A stretch of DNA of 64,000 nucleotides from Bacteriovorax sp. Seq25_V (GTDB lineage: Bacteria > Bdellovibrionota > Bacteriovoracia > Bacteriovoracales > Bacteriovoracaceae). The stretch is from positions 1 through 64,000 of the forward strand of contig NZ_AUNI01000009.1 in the NCBI RefSeq assembly GCF_000447795.1, in the 5' to 3' direction. Below the pieces are notes generated by a model. It made no database searches and was not told where the DNA came from. It worked only from the letters and a program-made list of their open reading frames with translations. Shown piece by piece: positions 43,512 through 51,548 of this stretch; positions within the stretch are counted from its first letter, which is position 1, and the number at the start of each line of letters is the position of its first letter. Position numbers and translations under genes: made by a program.

Positions 43512-43540
43512 AATAGAGCTCACGGATTTTGAGCTCTATT
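43512..43540 (+). promoter_or_regulatory. Perfect hairpin between parA and parB
   Basis: AATAGAGCTC/GAGCTCTATT, 10-bp arms, 9-nt loop, no T run. It could be a mRNA processing or attenuation element setting the ParA/ParB ratio, or a parS-like binding site. The core GAGCTC does not match the usual parS palindrome. Confidence 0.45.
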
Positions 43541-43564
43541 CATTCAAGGAAGATGGAGTCATTT

Positions 43565-44449
43565 ATGGCCAAGGCATTTGCACCGCGTGTAGCGAAGACT
43601 AAAAGAACAAAGATTGATTTAGCGGAATCTTTGAGTCCTGATATTTTCAAAATTTCTGACGATAGACTTTTAAAGGGAGCAAGGCTTACTGAAGTTAAGC
43701 TTGCTGACATCTACGTTAAGGAACAGGTAAGAACAAAATTCAATGATAGTTCACTTAAAGAACTTTCTGAAAACATTAAAGTAAATGGTCTGATTCAGCC
43801 ACTGGTTCTTCATCAGAAGCCAGGTGGAAAGCTTACTCTAATTTGTGGTGAAAGAAGATTTAGAGCAATGTCTCTAATCAAAATGGAAAAGTGTCCATGT
43901 TTTATCTTAGACGATAAGACTGAAGAAGAGTTAATGGCGATTCAGTTCTCTGAAAACTCTGCAAGGGAAGCACTTCACTATATTGATAAAGCAGACGGAA
44001 TTTTAAATTATCAAATCGCAACAAAAGCAAGTGAGAGAAAAATTCAGGCAGCTCTTGGTATTTCTAAATCAGAAGTGCACCGTTCACTAATGATTGCAAA
44101 AATGGATACAAAATTAAAAGAAGCTGCAAAGACTCATGATATTGAGAAGTATGTTCTGCTTGAGCTTGATGTGCTTGATAAAGGTGCTCTTAAAACAAAA
44201 CTTACTAAGCTAGTTCTTGGTGGAGAAATTAGAAAGAGAGCAGAGCTTAAAAAAGCAATTAAGGACGGTGGAGTTCTTGCTGCTGGTAAGAAAACAGTAA
44301 GAAAGAAGCCTGCACTTCCAAAAGGTCTTTCAGCAAACGCTCTTTTAAAAGCTCTTCAAACACAGGCGAAGAGCCAGGATCTTGATGCTGACACAAAAGC
44401 AGCTTTAAAGTCTCTAATCAAAGACGCCAAAAATATGGTTGATATGTAA
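43565..44449 (+). CDS. parB: ParB/Spo0J-family partition protein
   Basis: 294 residues from the ATG at 43565 (GGAG 6 nt upstream); a longer TTG-started frame at 43529 is not supported by a ribosome site and begins inside the hairpin. The CTP-binding ParB core has VRTKFNDSSLKELSENI, GERRFRA and FSENSAREALHYID, followed by a HTH (IQAALGISKSEVHRSLMIAK). The C-terminus is Ala/Lys-rich. The N-terminal 50 residues are basic. It is co-transcribed with parA. Confidence 0.9.
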   Translation: MAKAFAPRVAKTKRTKIDLAESLSPDIFKISDDRLLKGARLTEVKLADIYVKEQVRTKFNDSSLKELSENIKVNGLIQPLVLHQKPGGKLTLICGERRFRAMSLIKMEKCPCFILDDKTEEELMAIQFSENSAREALHYIDKADGILNYQIATKASERKIQAALGISKSEVHRSLMIAKMDTKLKEAAKTHDIEKYVLLELDVLDKGALKTKLTKLVLGGEIRKRAELKKAIKDGGVLAAGKKTVRKKPALPKGLSANALLKALQTQAKSQDLDADTKAALKSLIKDAKNMVDM

Positions 44450-44450
44450 T

Positions 44451-45203
44451 ATGACTGGGGCGGTAAGTAAATTTCTCGTACTTTTACTTACTGCTTTTAG
44501 CTCTTTTGCTGTCACTGAAATCAAAGTTATCACTTATTATAATTATTCTCCTTGGATCGAATTAAATTCGTCTTTCGCGCAATTATTAAATGAAAACTTA
44601 AAATCAAAGTATAAATTCGTTGCCTCATACGTTCCAAGAAAAAGAGTAGATCAGCTTTTGGGTACTGATGAAAAAATTCTTGTTCCTTTCACGAGTCCAA
44701 AATTTTTTGATGATTTTGAAAAAACTAAATATTCTTGGTCTTCAACGATCTTTACTGATCATTCCTATTATATATCAAAAATATCTTCCCCCTTTATTTA
44801 TAAGGATGAAAGTTCTTATTCAGGTAAGAAGTTCTCTGGAATTCTTGGACATAATTATGCTGATCTCGATGATGCGATAAAGTCGAAGAAACTCGAAATT
44901 GAATATGCTCCTTCCACAGTAGCCGCGGTAACAAAAGTATTTACGAACAAGAGAAATCTCGACTTCTCAGTTATCGACACTTCAACACTAAACGGAATGG
45001 AGAGACTTGGCTCACTTATAAAAGGTCAGTATATACTTTCAAATCGTCCTGGGTATTCTCGCTTAGAGCGCATGGTTCTCGTCAGTCATGGCACGCGTCT
45101 TTATAAGGAAGAGCTTTTGAGGGCCATTGATGTAATAGGCAAATCAAAGAAGTGGCTCAAAATTATCAGTAATTATCAGGAATTATCAGGAATTAGACCC
45201 TAA
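44451..45203 (+). CDS. Orphan periplasmic solute-binding protein
   Basis: 250 residues from the ATG at 44451, 1 nt after the parB stop, so probably translated by coupling since no ribosome site is visible. Signal peptide (SKFLVLLLTAFSSFA), then class 3 binding-protein features (VITYYNYSPWIELNSS, LDDAIKSKKLEIEYAPS). Placement behind parAB is unusual and may be only transcriptional convenience. The ligand is unknown. The last ten codons include a tandem repeat (AATTATCAGG repeated about three times at 45171-45191). Confidence 0.6.
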   Translation: MTGAVSKFLVLLLTAFSSFAVTEIKVITYYNYSPWIELNSSFAQLLNENLKSKYKFVASYVPRKRVDQLLGTDEKILVPFTSPKFFDDFEKTKYSWSSTIFTDHSYYISKISSPFIYKDESSYSGKKFSGILGHNYADLDDAIKSKKLEIEYAPSTVAAVTKVFTNKRNLDFSVIDTSTLNGMERLGSLIKGQYILSNRPGYSRLERMVLVSHGTRLYKEELLRAIDVIGKSKKWLKIISNYQELSGIRP

Positions 45204-45330
45204 ACTTGCCCCCTCTAAATAAATGAAGATCTTTGATACAATTTAAGTAACCCAGCTAAGCTTTTGGCATGGGCATTGCACCTATAATCCTTAAGAGACA
45301 TCTGTTTATAAGCGATTTAGGGGACTTACA

Positions 45331-46152
45331 ATGACAAACTTCAAACATGAAAAATCTATAGGCCGACTAATTATTTTACAGGCCGTCTGCTTTTTGATCA
45401 GCTCCGTTGCTGTTGCAGGTGAGAAGAATCTATTTGAAGCTTTTAATCCAAACTACAAGATTAAATCTCGTATGCCTCAAAGCTTTACGGCTGACGTTGA
45501 TTTTGTTGCTGCTCCGGAAAAAGAAGACCCATGGTACGCACATATTTTCGTCGAAGATGATTCTGGAGTGCTAAATCAAATGAGAGCAAACTTCGCAAAT
45601 CTTGAAGCAAATGACGAATATACTCGTAACTGGGATATGGAGTCGACAGGTCTTTACAGTTACAGCACGCAAGAACAACGAGTGACCTACTTTAATAAGT
45701 ACATTTTAAAATATGTTGATAAGAGAATTTCTGGTGAAGTTAAAAAAGCTGAAGAAGGTTCTACGCTTGCAGCTGTAGGTAATGTGCAAAAAGCACTGAA
45801 GCCACAAACAGATGTAAATTTCGCTCAAAATATGAAATTAAAAATTAGAGCAAAAGTTTTACAAGGTGAAGTTTATATGGACTTCATTAATCCATACGTT
45901 GATTCGAGAACAACATTATCGTTATCCGGCGATATTAATATGAATGTTAAAAAAGAATTCAAAGAATATAGGGGAGTGGCATCAGTTGATTACAATCCAA
46001 AAGATGGAAATTATGTCACTCAATTTGATAAATACATCACAGATGCTCTTGTCGCACGAGTATCATCTTCTCAAGACCAATCACGTTCAGTTTTCTCAGA
46101 AGATTCTGATGCGAGATTTCAGTTAATGTACGCAAGACCTTTTAATTACTAG
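45331..46152 (+). CDS. Secreted protein, unknown, possible outer-membrane barrel
   Basis: 273 residues with a signal peptide (LIILQAVCFLISSVAVAG; the signal starts late, after a basic N-terminus). The second half has alternating strands (VNFAQNMKLKIRAKVLQGEV, STTLS-like SRTTLSLSGDINMNV, SVDYNPKDGNYV, FQLMYARPFNY) and ends in an aromatic strand, as outer-membrane proteins do. No family identified. It stands alone, with its own terminator. Confidence 0.5.
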   Translation: MTNFKHEKSIGRLIILQAVCFLISSVAVAGEKNLFEAFNPNYKIKSRMPQSFTADVDFVAAPEKEDPWYAHIFVEDDSGVLNQMRANFANLEANDEYTRNWDMESTGLYSYSTQEQRVTYFNKYILKYVDKRISGEVKKAEEGSTLAAVGNVQKALKPQTDVNFAQNMKLKIRAKVLQGEVYMDFINPYVDSRTTLSLSGDINMNVKKEFKEYRGVASVDYNPKDGNYVTQFDKYITDALVARVSSSQDQSRSVFSEDSDARFQLMYARPFNY

Positions 46153-46158
46153 GAGTTG

Positions 46159-46195
46159 ACGCGCTTAGCCTTTCGCTGCGCGTTCACCATACTTT
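46159..46195 (+). terminator. Terminator after the 45331 gene
   Basis: ACGCGC/GCGCGT stem with an inner AGC/GCT pair and a short internal loop, followed about 7 nt later by TTTTT. Confidence 0.65.
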
Positions 46196-46261
46196 TTGCT
46201 TAAGTGAAATTATTGGAGTAAATTACACTTCATATTTTAATCAATTTGTATGGAGTAAGAG

Positions 46262-47521
46262 ATGAGCTTAACAGATAGTCCACTGTATCAAGATTCTATC
46301 GCACAATTAGAAGAATCTGCTTCAATTATGGGTCTTGATCCAAATATTATGGAAAGACTTAGATTTCCAAAGAGAGCTTTACAAGTTGCTGTTCCAATTC
46401 GTTTAGATGATGGGACTGTTAAAACTTTCCAAGGCTACAGAGTACAGCACAATATGACTTTAGGCCCTGGTAAGGGTGGGATTCGTTTTCACCCAGGTGT
46501 AGACTTATCTGAAACTGCTGCACTTGCAATGCTTATGACTTTTAAGTGTGCCCTTGTTGGTCTACCACTAGGTGGAGCAAAAGGTGGTGTTTGTGTTGAT
46601 CCAAGAACTCTTTCAAGACAAGAGCTTCAAGCATTAACAAGAAGATATACAACAGAAATTAATACTTTCATTGGACCAGCTATCGACGTTCCAGCTCCAG
46701 ATATCGGAACTGACGGACAAACAATGGCATGGTTACTAGATACTTACTCTCAACTTAAAGGACATACTGTTCCTGGTGTTGTTACTGGTAAGCCAATCAC
46801 TATCGGTGGTTCTCTAGGTAGAGCTGAAGCTACTGGTAAAGGTGTTGCTTTCTGTATCAACTTTGCTGCACAAAAACTTGGAATGAAAATTGATAACAAT
46901 ACAAGTGTTGCGATCCACGGTTTTGGTAAAGTAGGTATTCCTGCTGCTGAAGATCTAAGAGATCAAGGTGCAAGAATTGTTGCTATCTCTGACGTTTCTG
47001 GTGCTATCTACAACAAAGATGGGATCGATGTTGCTAAAGCAATCAAGTGGACAAGAGCTGGTAGATACCTAAATGAAATGGAAGGCGTTGAGCATATTTC
47101 GAACGAAGACTTATTTGCTCTTGATGTTGACATCCTAATCCCTGCAGCAATCGACGGTGTTATCACAAAAGATAATGCACACGTTGTAAAAGCTAAGCTA
47201 ATTGCTGAAGGTGCAAACGGACCATTAACAAAAGAAGCGATTGATATCGTATCTAAGAATGGTGCATTCCTTATCCCAGATATTCTTTGTAATGCTGGTG
47301 GGGTTATTGTTTCTTACTTTGAGTGGGTACAAGGACTTCAAAACTTCTTCTGGAACTTAGATGAAATTAACTCTAAGCTACACGGAATTCTAAAAGATGC
47401 ATTCGACAATGTTTACAACACTTCAGTTGAATTCAAAGTTGATATGAAGAAAGCTGCTTTCATCGCTGCGTTTAGAAGACTTGAAAGAGCAATGAGATAC
47501 CGTGGTCTATTCCCAGGTTAG
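46262..47521 (+). CDS. gdhA: NAD(P)-dependent glutamate dehydrogenase
   Basis: 419 residues, the hexameric short GDH type. Substrate and catalytic residues appear in NMTLGPGKGGIRFHP, GGAKGGV and PAPDIGTDG. The nucleotide domain has the AIHGFGKVGIPAAE Rossmann turn. It converts 2-oxoglutarate and ammonia to glutamate or the reverse; the cofactor cannot be certain. Codon use is highly biased towards optimal codons, suggesting strong expression. A GGAG precedes the ATG. A small secreted protein gene overlaps its end by 20 nt. Confidence 0.93.
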   Translation: MSLTDSPLYQDSIAQLEESASIMGLDPNIMERLRFPKRALQVAVPIRLDDGTVKTFQGYRVQHNMTLGPGKGGIRFHPGVDLSETAALAMLMTFKCALVGLPLGGAKGGVCVDPRTLSRQELQALTRRYTTEINTFIGPAIDVPAPDIGTDGQTMAWLLDTYSQLKGHTVPGVVTGKPITIGGSLGRAEATGKGVAFCINFAAQKLGMKIDNNTSVAIHGFGKVGIPAAEDLRDQGARIVAISDVSGAIYNKDGIDVAKAIKWTRAGRYLNEMEGVEHISNEDLFALDVDILIPAAIDGVITKDNAHVVKAKLIAEGANGPLTKEAIDIVSKNGAFLIPDILCNAGGVIVSYFEWVQGLQNFFWNLDEINSKLHGILKDAFDNVYNTSVEFKVDMKKAAFIAAFRRLERAMRYRGLFPG

Positions 47522-47996
47522 AATTTATTTTTTTCTTATTATACTGATGCCTCTCCTTGTGCACGCGAAAATAAATCGCGTGCAGGAAGAGGGGCTTCGT
47601 TTCGAACGATTCCCCCTAAAAAAAGTTTGTGAGTATTTCGGAGTTAAAGACGCTTTAATTCCTTCAAAGTCATCTGAGAAAACTATCGATTGCATGGGCA
47701 AAGAATTCGAAATCGAAAAGCTCTGCCTCGATAAATATAAGCTCGTAAAAAACTACACTCGCGCTCGTTTTGACGTCACTGGTGAACTTGTTGACTGCCA
47801 CTTCGCATCTGTAGTGATCATTGATATCACTTGTACGGAAGATCATCTTGCACTTTGCAAGGACCCTGATCTGAGTTGTAAAACAATCCAAAAGAACTTT
47901 GCTTATAACCATCAATTCGTACGTTCCGCTCTCCTTGAGAAAAAACCTGAAGGGTTGAAGTGCTATTTTGAATCAAGCGATAAAATTCAACTTTAA
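47502..47996 (+). CDS. Small secreted Cys-containing protein, unknown
   Basis: 164 residues from a GTG at 47502 overlapping gdhA by 20 nt; that start is needed to keep the hydrophobic signal (RIYFFLIILMPLLVHA). About eight cysteines are scattered in the mature part (VCEYFGV, IDCMG, LCLDKY, VDCHF, ITCTEDH, LCKDPDLSC, LKCYF). No family recognised. A periplasmic or extracellular disulfide protein is inferred. Translation may be coupled to gdhA. Confidence 0.45.
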   Translation: MVYSQVRIYFFLIILMPLLVHAKINRVQEEGLRFERFPLKKVCEYFGVKDALIPSKSSEKTIDCMGKEFEIEKLCLDKYKLVKNYTRARFDVTGELVDCHFASVVIIDITCTEDHLALCKDPDLSCKTIQKNFAYNHQFVRSALLEKKPEGLKCYFESSDKIQL

Positions 47997-48059
47997 ATTT
48001 TAATTACTTAGTAAACACTCAACTTGCTACCTTCTTGCACTACTCTTTGTGGAGGTTCT

Positions 48060-48563
48060 ATGCATAAGCAAATGATGGTCGTCATTCCAGGTAACCAAAA
48101 AAATCACGTATGTGAAATTTTCGGTTATTCAACAAGAGGGATTCCTGGTCTCGAGGTTGTGGGACTTGGAGGGAAGGGGAAGTCAATCAAGGAGAAGTTT
48201 ATCTATTTTAATAAGAGGTATAAAATCCCAATACCTCCTCGTCGCTTTGTTTTGTGTGTTGATGATCAACTCTTACTGACATCTAAGGAGGGTCTTTATC
48301 GCTGGCTAGAACTTCCATTTTTAATCATGTACTGGTCAATGGCCGGAGTTGTACCAATAGAAAACCTAAGCAACTGCTTATGTTCTGGAACACTGTCGGC
48401 AACAGGTCATGTTGAAACTCTTGAAACAGAAACTTTTATGACTGGGGAGGTAAGAGAACTTGTAGAAAATGGCTATAACGTTATTGCAAAATCTGGTGAG
48501 TCGAAATTATTCGAAAATATCATTCCCCTGGAGGAAATTATCCGTGCTCCTCTCTTGATTTAG
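48060..48563 (+). CDS. Stand-alone ComM/Mg-chelatase-like N-domain protein
   Basis: 167 residues from the ATG at 48060 (GTGGAGG 5 nt before). It matches the N-terminal half of ComM/YifB-type proteins: GIPGLEVVGLGGKGKSIKEK, IPIPPRRFVLCVDD in place of the usual DLP motif, and SATGHVETLETETFMTGEV. The AAA+ motor and C-terminal parts are absent, so it has no Walker motifs. It lies 68 nt upstream of the umuD start in the same direction. A DNA-linked accessory to the mutagenesis cassette is a possibility, not demonstrated. Confidence 0.6.
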   Translation: MHKQMMVVIPGNQKNHVCEIFGYSTRGIPGLEVVGLGGKGKSIKEKFIYFNKRYKIPIPPRRFVLCVDDQLLLTSKEGLYRWLELPFLIMYWSMAGVVPIENLSNCLCSGTLSATGHVETLETETFMTGEVRELVENGYNVIAKSGESKLFENIIPLEEIIRAPLLI

Positions 48564-48596
48564 TAAATTCAGTAGGATAGGTAATAAAATTCCATC

Positions 48597-48625
48597 TTGT
48601 GCGTAAGTTGTGCGTAAGTTATAAT
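48597..48625 (+). promoter_or_regulatory. Promoter of umuD with tandem repeat; likely leaderless start
   Basis: TTGTGC (48597-48602), 17-bp spacer and a perfect TATAAT (48620-48625). Two tandem copies of TTGTGCGTAAG cover the spacer, a candidate repressor site. The ATG at 48632 is only 6 nt past the -10 box, about where transcription should begin, and no ribosome site precedes it. Confidence 0.65.
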
Positions 48626-48631
48626 GACAAA

Positions 48632-49024
48632 ATGGAATGCATAAAAAAACCTGTGATATTTGCAAATTGTGGCCTCTTTGGGATCTCAGATGATTATATT
48701 GAAAAGTATCAATCTCTTGATCAAAGATTTATTAGAAATAAGTCGTCGACTTTCTTCTTTGAAGCAACAGGGGATTCAATGGAACCGATCATTCACTCTG
48801 GGGATGTTCTTATTGTTGATCGCTCGCTCTCTTGGACACACGGGAATATTATCGTAGGCCATCTCGATGGACAGTTTATTTGTAAAAGACTTTTAAAGTC
48901 TCCTGATGGACTAATCCTCAGATCTGAAAACAAACTTCATAGAGACATCCTTATCACTGAAGAAATTGATTTTTTGATCTGGGGAGTAGTCTCTGGTTTA
49001 GGCAGAGATCTTCGAAATTTTTAA
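48632..49024 (+). CDS. umuD: UmuD-like S24 peptidase (SOS mutagenesis)
   Basis: 130 residues from the ATG at 48632. The self-cleavage bond is probably Cys13-Gly14 in FANCGLFGISDDYIE, matching E. coli UmuD QCGFPSPAADYVE. The catalytic Ser is in ATGDSMEPII and the Lys in FICKRLLK. Cleavage activates translesion synthesis by UmuC after RecA induction. umuC starts 20 nt downstream. A longer GTG start at 48599 overlaps the promoter and is rejected. Confidence 0.9.
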   Translation: MECIKKPVIFANCGLFGISDDYIEKYQSLDQRFIRNKSSTFFFEATGDSMEPIIHSGDVLIVDRSLSWTHGNIIVGHLDGQFICKRLLKSPDGLILRSENKLHRDILITEEIDFLIWGVVSGLGRDLRNF

Positions 49025-49044
49025 AATGAGAAGAGGTGATGATA

Positions 49045-50322
49045 ATGACTGCTGAAAAGATTTATGCACTTGTTGATTGCAATTCTTTCTTTTGTAGTTG
49101 TGAGAGACTATTTCGTCCCGAGCTTGCCAATCGTCCTGTTGGAGTTCTTTCAAATAATGATGGTTGTTTTGTTTCAAGAACTCCCGAACTAAAAGAGCTT
49201 GGAGTGAAAATGGGGGAGCCTTACTTTAAAGTAAAGGCACTTTGTGAAAAGCATGGTGTTGCAGTCTTTTCTTCAAACTTCTCTCTTTATACAAATATCT
49301 CTGATCGCGTGATGACAGTTCTTTCAGAGTTTGCACCAGAGCTTGAAGTGTATTCTGTCGATGAGGCCTTCTTAAATTTAACAGGAATAAAAAAAGATCT
49401 CGTTGAGTATGCACATGAAATAAAAGAGAGGGTTTTAAAATATACTGGAATACCTGTGAGTATCGGTATTGGACCAACCAAGACACTTGCTAAGATAGCT
49501 AATAATATTGGAAAAAAATCGAAGAAGGCTAACGGTGTTGTTGTTTTGATGGATAGAAAGCTCCAAGAAGTTGCCTTGGAGAGAACTGAAATTGAGGACG
49601 TCTGGGGTATTGGAAGAAAGAACTCTGTGAAACTCAGATCACTTGGAATAAAGAATGCCTTAGAATTTAAAAATTATCGAAATGATTTTCAAATTCAAAA
49701 AATCTTTACAAAAATTGGAAGAATGACTCAGGAGGAGCTTAGGGGAATACCTTGCTTTGAGCTTAATACAGTTGTTGAAAAGAAAAAAGAAATTATGTGT
49801 TCTCGAAGTTTTGGAACTGTCGTCACTGACCTCAAGAACCTTCGAGAATCAATTGCTAATTATGCAACCAGTGCCTGCGAAAAAATGAGAAAACAGGGAA
49901 GTGCCTGTGCTGTTGTTGAAATTTTTTGTCACAGTGATCCCTTTCGGTATAGCGAGGAACAATACTACGCCAGAGATCATGTTAAGTTTCTAACACCAAC
50001 AACAGATACGAGAAAAATTATTAAGTACGCATGGCAGGTTTTGGAAAATCTTTATCGACTTGATATTAATTATAAAAAGGCCGGGGTTCGGCTTACTTCA
50101 CTAACTGATGATACAAATGTGCAGTATGCTCTCTTTGAAGAACGTGATGATGTGAAGAGTATCAATCTTATGAGAGTCATTGATCAAATCAATGCAAGAG
50201 AGGGAAGTGGAACGATTCGCTCGATGAGTTGCGGGGTTGATAGTAAATCTTGGAAGATGAGGCAAGATTTGATCTCTCCAAGATATGTAAGTGGTTGGAA
50301 TTCCTTACCAAAAACAAAATAG
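49045..50322 (+). CDS. umuC: Y-family DNA polymerase V catalytic subunit
   Basis: 425 residues from the ATG at 49045 (AAGAGG 8 nt upstream; GTG at 49036 and ATG at 49039 are alternatives). Catalytic features: VDCNSFFCSCERLFRP, VLSNNDGCFVSRTPELK, SVDEAFLNL, the IGIGPTKTLAKIAN fingers motif, and VWGIGRKNSVKLRSLGI (helix-hairpin-helix). The C-terminal UmuC-specific portion is present. It performs error-prone bypass of lesions together with UmuD'. Operon with umuD. Confidence 0.95.
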   Translation: MTAEKIYALVDCNSFFCSCERLFRPELANRPVGVLSNNDGCFVSRTPELKELGVKMGEPYFKVKALCEKHGVAVFSSNFSLYTNISDRVMTVLSEFAPELEVYSVDEAFLNLTGIKKDLVEYAHEIKERVLKYTGIPVSIGIGPTKTLAKIANNIGKKSKKANGVVVLMDRKLQEVALERTEIEDVWGIGRKNSVKLRSLGIKNALEFKNYRNDFQIQKIFTKIGRMTQEELRGIPCFELNTVVEKKKEIMCSRSFGTVVTDLKNLRESIANYATSACEKMRKQGSACAVVEIFCHSDPFRYSEEQYYARDHVKFLTPTTDTRKIIKYAWQVLENLYRLDINYKKAGVRLTSLTDDTNVQYALFEERDDVKSINLMRVIDQINAREGSGTIRSMSCGVDSKSWKMRQDLISPRYVSGWNSLPKTK

Positions 50323-50343
50323 TCTCTTTTGTGAAATATTTGT

Positions 50344-50372
50344 TTGACAGCTCAAACTAATTCTAATAAATT
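50344..50372 (+). promoter_or_regulatory. Strong promoter for an intergenic small RNA
   Basis: Perfect TTGACA at 50344-50349, 17-bp spacer and TAAATT at 50367-50372. It starts 22 nt after umuC and no reading frame follows, pointing to a noncoding transcript. Confidence 0.6.
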
Positions 50373-50379
50373 ATATTCA

Positions 50380-50545
50380 AGACGGAAGAAAGACTAGTTA
50401 GTGAAGCTCTTGGGGTACTCAACATTAATCCCTTGTGACGAACATACTCAAGAGTTTCGAGCAGCCAACTACAGCTTATCTCTCGTCTCCATTCTAGTAT
50501 GCCCAAACAAGAAAACTAAAGAGGAAGCGAAAGCTTCCTCTTTTT
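50380..50545 (+). ncRNA. Structured small RNA, 6S-like candidate
   Basis: A promoter and intrinsic terminator frame about 165 nt without an ORF. The RNA can fold as one long rod: AGACG (50380-50384) with CGTCT (50484-50488), TAGTTAG with CCAACTA (one G-U), and CTCTTG with CAAGAG closer to the loop. Between the outer and inner stems both strands are unpaired, the large central bubble expected of 6S RNA, which traps RNA polymerase holoenzyme. SRP, tmRNA and RNase P hallmark motifs are absent. The 6S identity is inference from layout; sequence-level confirmation needs a covariance model. Confidence 0.5.
50518..50545. terminator. Bidirectional terminator between the small RNA and pfkA
   Basis: GAGGAAGC-gaaa-GCTTCCTC with AAA and seven T flanks, serving the small RNA on the plus strand and pfkA on the minus strand. 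Confidence 0.9.
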
Positions 50546-50550
50546 TTATT

Positions 50551-51540
50551 TTAGATTGAAAGTGTTTTAACTATTTCCATCATCTCTGGATCAACATCAA
50601 ACTTCTTACCAAGACACTCTTTAAGATCTGTTGCAAAAATTTGACCTTTTCTTTGAACTGTTGCACTTGCCGGCTGGCCTGCAATGATAGCTTTAACAGC
50701 GTGGTAACCCATCTGACTAGCAATGAATCTATCATTAGCCGTTGGATTTCCTCCACGTTGAATATGACCAAGAATACAAACTTTAGAATCAATTCCGTGT
50801 TTAGTATTCAACTCTTCTTTAACTCTGTGGCTCATCCCTTCTACTTCACCTTCTGCTGCAATGATAATTGAAGAGTGCTTCCCTCTTTTGATCCCGCGTT
50901 TAATATCATCGGCGATAGCATCAACATTCACAGTCTCATCTTTAGTTGGGAAGATAATATTTTCAGCTCCCGAACAAAGACCAACGTAGAGTGCGATATC
51001 TGGTGATTTTCTCCCCATTACTTCAACGATGAAAGTTCTCTCATGAGAGTGAGCTGTGTCACGAATTTTATCCACGGCTTCAATCGCTGTTTGAACAGCT
51101 GTATCAAAACCGATCGTATAGTCAGTTCCCTCGATATCGTTATCAATTGTTCCAGGAATACCAACAACAGGAATTCCGTGTTCTTTGTGAAGTTCATAGG
51201 CTCCATTAAATGAACCATTCCCACCGATAACAACAAGAGCGTCTATCCCTTTCCTTTTCAAAATATGAGCGGCCTCTTTTCTAATATCTGCGTTCAAAAA
51301 CTCTGGACAACGAGATGTCTGAAGGATTGTCCCTCCATGCTGAAGAATGTTACCAACACTTGATACATCCATCTTCTTAACATTTCCCTCAAGAAGACCT
51401 GCATAGCCACGTTGAATTCCGTAGGCATCCAGTCCTTCTGCGATAGCGGTTCTGACAACAGAACGAATCGCACAGTTCATCCCTGGGCTATCTCCACCAC
51501 TACACAAAACAGCAATTGATTTAATTTTCTTCTCAGTCAT
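50551..51540 (-). CDS. pfkA: 6-phosphofructokinase
   Basis: 329 residues, the bacterial ATP-dependent type. ATP site CSGGDSPGMN, GNGSFNGA (where the ATP-type Gly rather than PPi-type Asp occurs), catalytic PGTIDNDIEGTDYTIGFDTA and VEVMGRKS are conserved. It phosphorylates fructose 6-phosphate, the committed glycolytic step. Downstream of gpmI by 8 nt on the same strand, so glycolytic genes are co-transcribed. Confidence 0.95.
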   Translation of the reverse strand: MTEKKIKSIAVLCSGGDSPGMNCAIRSVVRTAIAEGLDAYGIQRGYAGLLEGNVKKMDVSSVGNILQHGGTILQTSRCPEFLNADIRKEAAHILKRKGIDALVVIGGNGSFNGAYELHKEHGIPVVGIPGTIDNDIEGTDYTIGFDTAVQTAIEAVDKIRDTAHSHERTFIVEVMGRKSPDIALYVGLCSGAENIIFPTKDETVNVDAIADDIKRGIKRGKHSSIIIAAEGEVEGMSHRVKEELNTKHGIDSKVCILGHIQRGGNPTANDRFIASQMGYHAVKAIIAGQPASATVQRKGQIFATDLKECLGKKFDVDPEMMEIVKTLSI

Positions 51541-51548
51541 AACGGTTC

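Noticed and set aside
50380..50545. SRP (4.5S), tmRNA or RNase P RNA identity for the small RNA
   Set aside because: No GGAAG-type SRP core, no tag-coding or tRNA-like ends, and the length is far below RNase P.
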